A stretch of 6,135 nucleotides of DNA, taken from positions 2,844 to 8,978 of the forward strand of contig DJFO01000010.1 of the NCBI GenBank assembly GCA_002432555.1. Reading direction: 5' to 3'. Origin of the DNA: Marinagarivorans sp. UBA5870 (lineage in GTDB: Bacteria > Pseudomonadota > Gammaproteobacteria > Pseudomonadales > Cellvibrionaceae). This document shows, piece by piece, positions 5,058 through 6,135 of this stretch. The position numbers and the translations under genes were made by a program. Within the stretch, counting starts at the first letter, position 1; each line of letters starts with the position of its first letter. The notes under the pieces were generated by a model. It was not told the DNA's origin, did not search any database, and saw only the letters and a list, made by a program, of their open reading frames with translations.

Positions 5058-6135
5058 GGGATGTTGTTCGAGCATTTTCGCCACCTGGATGCCGGCCAAT
5101 ATAAACGGGACCGTGCCTTTCGGATCGTTGCGGGAAATACTCTCGTTCAAATAATAATCGTAACTGCCGTCGCGCCCGTAACCCAGGCCAGCCACATAAC
5201 ATTGGTTGACCATACTGATCTTGCCGTCCGGGTGCACCAGAACAAATTCATTGATCAGCCCCGCATAGCTGCGCAATACGAAGTCGCGCAGACCGGGCCC
5301 GAAATTCGTCTCGGTCAAATATCCTTGATTGACCGCCTTGGCGAGAAAATAGGTAAACATGGCGGTCGCGCTGGATTCCCGATAATTTCCCAACGCGCCC
5401 GGCTTGTCCATGATTTGCCACCAGGTTCCGCTTGGATCTTGATAGCGCTGCAGGGTTTTCGCCAGGTCCACCGACATACGCACCAACGCGGTTCGATCCT
5501 CGGCCCGCTCAGCGGGCATATAGTCCAGCACATCCACCAGGGCCATGCCGAGCCATCCCATCCCCCGCGCCCAAAAATGGGGTGACAAACCCGTCTCAGG
5601 GTTCGCCCACACCTGCTTTCGGTCTTCGTCCCAGGCGTGATAATACAAGCCGGTGGCGGGATCGCGCAGAATTTTTTCTGTGAGCGCAAACTCGCGCGAA
5701 ATTTCCTCGAAGCTGCGCTCCCGCTCCGCCGCGCTCTCGACTTTCAGAGCGTACTCCGCCAGAAACGGCATGCCCATATAAACCCCGTCCAACCATAATT
5801 GTCCGGGATAAATCTGTTTATGCCAGAAGGCGCCGTTGTCTGTTTTGGGATGCTCCCGCAATTGCGCGCGCAATGTATCGAGCGCAACTTTATAACGCGG
5901 CTGAGGGTCCTCCGCATAAACGCGCAGCAGCGCGCGACCCGGCGCGACGCTGTCCATATTAAAATCGGCTTTGTTGTATTGCCGGATAACGCCATCCGGC
6001 GCGATATAAGTGGCGGTGACCTGAAACTTGACCTGGCGATACGTCAAATTGCCTGTGGCTTCCCCGAGTTCGTCATAAGCCATGGGCAAAAGGCCGACGA
6101 TGTCGTATTCAAATTTGGGTTTGCGTTTGCGATTG
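5055..6135 (-). CDS. GH105 unsaturated glycuronyl hydrolase (5' end cut by window edge)
   Basis: The frame is open from the window edge to the stop at 5055, giving 359 visible residues. Codons upstream of a possible TTG at 6089 still read family-like sequence (RKRKPKFEYDIVGLLPMAYDE), so the true start lies outside the window and the TTG is not it. GH105 proteins are about 345-380 residues, so a short N-terminal piece, perhaps with a signal peptide, is missing. The (alpha/alpha)6-barrel motifs are NMDSVAPGRALL, GAFWHKQIYPGQLWLDGVYM, GLYYHAWDEDRKQ, SPHFWARGMGWLGMALVD and NYRESSATAMFTYFLAKA. The Asp of LDGVYMG and the Asp of HAWD (5628-5630) match Asp88 and Asp143 of Bacillus YteR as I recall. 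The enzyme hydrates the 4,5 double bond of lyase products, releasing the end sugar as 5-keto-4-deoxyuronate, the KduI substrate. Whether it prefers rhamnogalacturonan or galacturonan fragments cannot be read from sequence; context favours pectin. Confidence 0.92.
   Translation of the reverse strand, partial: NRKRKPKFEYDIVGLLPMAYDELGEATGNLTYRQVKFQVTATYIAPDGVIRQYNKADFNMDSVAPGRALLRVYAEDPQPRYKVALDTLRAQLREHPKTDNGAFWHKQIYPGQLWLDGVYMGMPFLAEYALKVESAAERERSFEEISREFALTEKILRDPATGLYYHAWDEDRKQVWANPETGLSPHFWARGMGWLGMALVDVLDYMPAERAEDRTALVRMSVDLAKTLQRYQDPSGTWWQIMDKPGALGNYRESSATAMFTYFLAKAVNQGYLTETNFGPGLRDFVLRSYAGLINEFVLVHPDGKISMVNQCYVAGLGYGRDGSYDYYLNESISRNDPKGTVPFILAGIQVAKMLEQHP

Noticed and set aside
4167..5585. 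Long plus-strand open frame of 472 codons
   Set aside because: It lies antisense to kduI and the GH105 gene, which show clear family motifs and catalytic residues. Its translation has no recognisable domain and spans two genes; it is a shadow of biased codon use.
6087..6089. TTG as the start codon of the GH105 gene
   Set aside because: The frame stays open upstream to the window edge with family-like residues, and no ribosome site precedes the TTG. The gene is cut by the window.
1..6135. Mobile element, CRISPR array, tRNA or rRNA
   Set aside because: I saw no transposase or integrase motifs, no evenly spaced identical repeats with unique spacers, and no tRNA- or rRNA-like segment.

Overview
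The window looks like a pectin-degradation locus from a Gram-negative, plant-polysaccharide-degrading gammaproteobacterium of the Cellvibrio / Saccharophagus / Teredinibacter type. The evidence is very long polyserine linkers in secreted enzymes, lipoprotein signal peptides, the pectin-specific gene set, and intergenic repeats of the TTCCCGC-loop-GCGGGAA kind common in proteobacteria. Genus is inference only. All five genes are on the minus strand, so reading order runs from high to low coordinates. Both end genes are cut by the window edges.

Layout in reading order: (1) 6135-5055, a GH105 unsaturated glycuronyl hydrolase lacking its N-terminus; (2) 5045-4188, kduI, with all four zinc ligands; (3) 4178-3378, a short-chain dehydrogenase placed as kduD. 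These three form a tight operon with 9-bp gaps, and each upstream stop codon lies inside or against the next Shine-Dalgarno. (4) 3377-2697, about 680 bp without a credible gene. Its kduD-proximal part holds degenerate palindromic and tandem repeats. Its other part holds a candidate promoter, a palindromic operator candidate and a roughly 275-nt leader with two successive terminator-like hairpins. (5) 2696-630, a 688-residue lipoprotein with a PL1 pectate lyase domain, a polyserine linker and a PL3 pectate lyase domain. (6) 566-1, the N-terminal 188 residues of a second polyserine-tethered PL1 lipoprotein, separated from the first by 63 bp containing a perfect 11-bp hairpin.

How the genes fit together: the two lipoprotein lyases, probably anchored in the outer membrane on flexible Ser leashes, would cut polygalacturonate by beta-elimination into oligomers with an unsaturated end sugar. 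The GH105 enzyme would remove that sugar, which rearranges to 5-keto-4-deoxyuronate. KduI would isomerise it to 2,5-diketo-3-deoxygluconate, and KduD would reduce that to 2-keto-3-deoxygluconate for central metabolism. KDG kinase, aldolase, transporters and regulator are not in the window.

The enzymes belong to known families. The least explained sequence is the structured leader upstream of the PL1-PL3 gene, which I could not match by eye to a riboswitch class.
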